Shown here in pieces: positions 62,713 through 64,000 of a DNA stretch of 64,000 bases. How positions within the stretch are numbered: position 1 is the stretch's first letter; each line of letters opens with the position of its first letter. The stretch is from Pseudomonas cremoricolorata DSM 17059 = NBRC 16634 (GTDB lineage: Bacteria > Pseudomonadota > Gammaproteobacteria > Pseudomonadales > Pseudomonadaceae). The notes below the pieces were generated by a model that was not told the origin of the DNA, did no database searches, and saw nothing but the letters and a program-made list of their open reading frames with translations. Location of the stretch: assembly GCF_000425745.1 (NCBI RefSeq), contig NZ_AUEA01000001.1, positions 1 through 64,000 of the forward strand, in the 5' to 3' direction. The translations under genes and the position numbers were made by a program.

Positions 62713-64000
62713 TCAGTCGAGCTTGAGCACCTTGGCCAGGACGATCTTCGGGCCTTTCATCTTCTTGATGTTGATGCGCAGGCCTTCGACCTCCAGCAGC
62801 TCTTCCTCTTCCGGAACGCGCTTGAGGGTCTCGTAGACCAGGCCCGCGAGGGTTTCGGCCTCGATGTGGTCGAGGTCGACACCGAGCAGGCGCTCGACCT
62901 TGAACAGTGGCGTGTCGCCGCGCACCAGCAGCTTGCCGGGCTGATAGGCGAGGATGCCGCGTTCGGTCTTGCGGTGTTCGTCCTGGATGTCACCGACCAG
63001 CACTTCCAGCACGTCTTCCATGGTCAGGTAGCCGATCACCTTGCCATCGGCCTCTTCCACCAGCACGAAATGCGCACCGCCCTTGCGGAACTGCTCCAGC
63101 AACTGCGACAGCGGCATGTGCCGCGACACACGCTCCAGCGGGCGGATCAGGTCTTCGAGGTCGAGTGTGCCGGGCAGGTGGTCGGGCTCGGCCAGTTCCA
63201 GCAGCAGGTCCTTGATGTGCAACAGGCCGGTGAATTCTTCACGCTCGTGGTCGTACACCGGATAGCGGCTGAACTTGTGGCGACGGAACATCGCCAGGAT
63301 TTCCTTGAGTGGGGCGCGTGAGTCGAGGCTGATCATGTCCTCGCGCGAGTTGGCCCAGTCGACCACCTCCAGCTCGCCCATTTCCACCGCCGACGCCAGC
63401 ACGCGCATGCCTTGGTCGCTGGGGTCCTGGCCACGGCTGGAGTGCAGGATCAGCTTGAGTTCTTCACGGCTGTAATGGTGCTCGTGGTGCGGGCCAGGTT
63501 CGCCCTGGCCGGCAATGCGCAGAATGGTATTGGCACTGGCATTGAGCAGGTAGATGGCCGGGTACATGGCCCAGTAGAACAGGTACAGCGGCACGGCCGT
63601 CCACAGCGACAGCAGCTCGGGCTTGCGGATCGCCCACGACTTGGGCGCCAGCTCACCGACCACGATGTGCAGGTAGGAAATCACGAAGAACGCGACGAAG
63701 AACGAAATGCCCTTGATCAGCTCGGGGCTGTCGACGCCCAGGTAGGCCAGCAGCGGTTCGAGCAGGTGGGCGAACGCCGGTTCACCGACCCAGCCCAGAC
63801 CCAGCGACGCCAGGGTGATACCCAGCTGGCAGGCCGACAGGTAGGCATCCAGCTGGCTGTGTACCTTGCGCAGGATGCCGCCGCGCCAGCCATGCAGTTC
63901 GGCGATGGATTCGACGCGGGTCGAGCGCAGTTTGACCATGGCGAACTCGGCGGCGACGAAGAAGCCGTTGAGCAAGACCAGGAACAGCGCGAAGAGAATC
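62713..64000 (-). CDS. HlyC/CorC-family membrane protein with CNNM and CBS domains (5' truncated)
   Basis: The gene runs off the right edge; the visible 428 residues keep the C-terminus. The N-terminal CNNM part has LNGFFVAAEFAMVKLRSTRVE and LASLGLGWVGEPAFAHLL with about four helices (to residue 145), then two CBS domains (about 205-330) with FSRYPVYD and GYLTMEDVLEVLVGDI, then a CorC/HlyC domain (about 340-420). Such proteins are tied to divalent cation (Mg/Co) export. It converges on the response regulator gene with a 31-bp gap. Confidence 0.9.
   Translation of the reverse strand, partial: ILFALFLVLLNGFFVAAEFAMVKLRSTRVESIAELHGWRGGILRKVHSQLDAYLSACQLGITLASLGLGWVGEPAFAHLLEPLLAYLGVDSPELIKGISFFVAFFVISYLHIVVGELAPKSWAIRKPELLSLWTAVPLYLFYWAMYPAIYLLNASANTILRIAGQGEPGPHHEHHYSREELKLILHSSRGQDPSDQGMRVLASAVEMGELEVVDWANSREDMISLDSRAPLKEILAMFRRHKFSRYPVYDHEREEFTGLLHIKDLLLELAEPDHLPGTLDLEDLIRPLERVSRHMPLSQLLEQFRKGGAHFVLVEEADGKVIGYLTMEDVLEVLVGDIQDEHRKTERGILAYQPGKLLVRGDTPLFKVERLLGVDLDHIEAETLAGLVYETLKRVPEEEELLEVEGLRINIKKMKGPKIVLAKVLKLD

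Overview
The window is 64 kb of high-GC DNA from a Pseudomonas chromosome, most like the P. putida group. The run of core genes (pst-phoU, purEK, aspA, pycAB, zwf, uvrD, pdxY, cls, cfa) is typical of that group. A complete hydrogen cyanide synthase operon points to a cyanogenic lineage, such as relatives of P. entomophila or P. mosselii; this placement is an inference from gene content. I see no rRNA, tRNA, insertion sequence, prophage or CRISPR array.

Layout. 1-800: the end of an unrecognised gene, a tiny membrane ORF and a small secreted protein. 981-3918: hcnABC, with a candidate ANR box and a candidate Rsm leader site. 3992-5017: a DUF4434 lipoprotein. 5030-19035 (minus strand): a tightly packed ten-gene exopolysaccharide operon, with wecB just upstream (19275-20444). 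20921-23548: lipid genes cfa and cls. 24206-28466: a zinc-starvation module (FolE2, two COG0523 GTPases, DUF1826) around a clear Zur box. 28467-36662: pdxY, a thioesterase, a CPA2 antiporter, a SUKH protein, a Tim44-like protein, uvrD and a small orphan. 36750-39120: zwf and a divergent HexR-like regulator sharing a HexR-type operator. 39291-43937: LysR regulator and pycAB. 44015-48767: GNAT, MocR, aspA, LysR. 48975-52867: purEK and small genes. 53234-61624: MFS transporter and the Pho-box controlled pstSCAB-phoU operon. 61767-64000: an orphan response regulator and a CorC-family membrane protein that runs off the window.

The most unusual locus is the exopolysaccharide operon. A BcsB-like periplasmic subunit, an NfrB-type glycosyltransferase with a C-terminal MshEN (c-di-GMP binding) domain and an NfrA outer-membrane protein would make and export a polymer. 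The linked wecB suggests UDP-ManNAc as precursor, as in the E. coli N4 phage receptor glycan. Downstream is a decoration module that mixes two known systems: AlgI/AlgJ/AlgX/AlgF-like acyl transfer proteins and a DltA-like adenylating enzyme with a DltC-like carrier protein. An acyl-CoA-dehydrogenase-like protein is the last gene. The simplest reading is a c-di-GMP-controlled amino-sugar polymer esterified with a carrier-bound amino acid, possibly oxidised on the carrier. The chemistry is not proven by sequence.

Regulatory signals that can be read directly include a Zur box, a HexR-type box, two Pho boxes, a LysR-type repeat cluster, a FleQ-like box on the exopolysaccharide promoter, a terminator-like hairpin in the purE leader, and a five-unit 12-bp tandem repeat of DnaA-box-like sequences inside a MocR gene.
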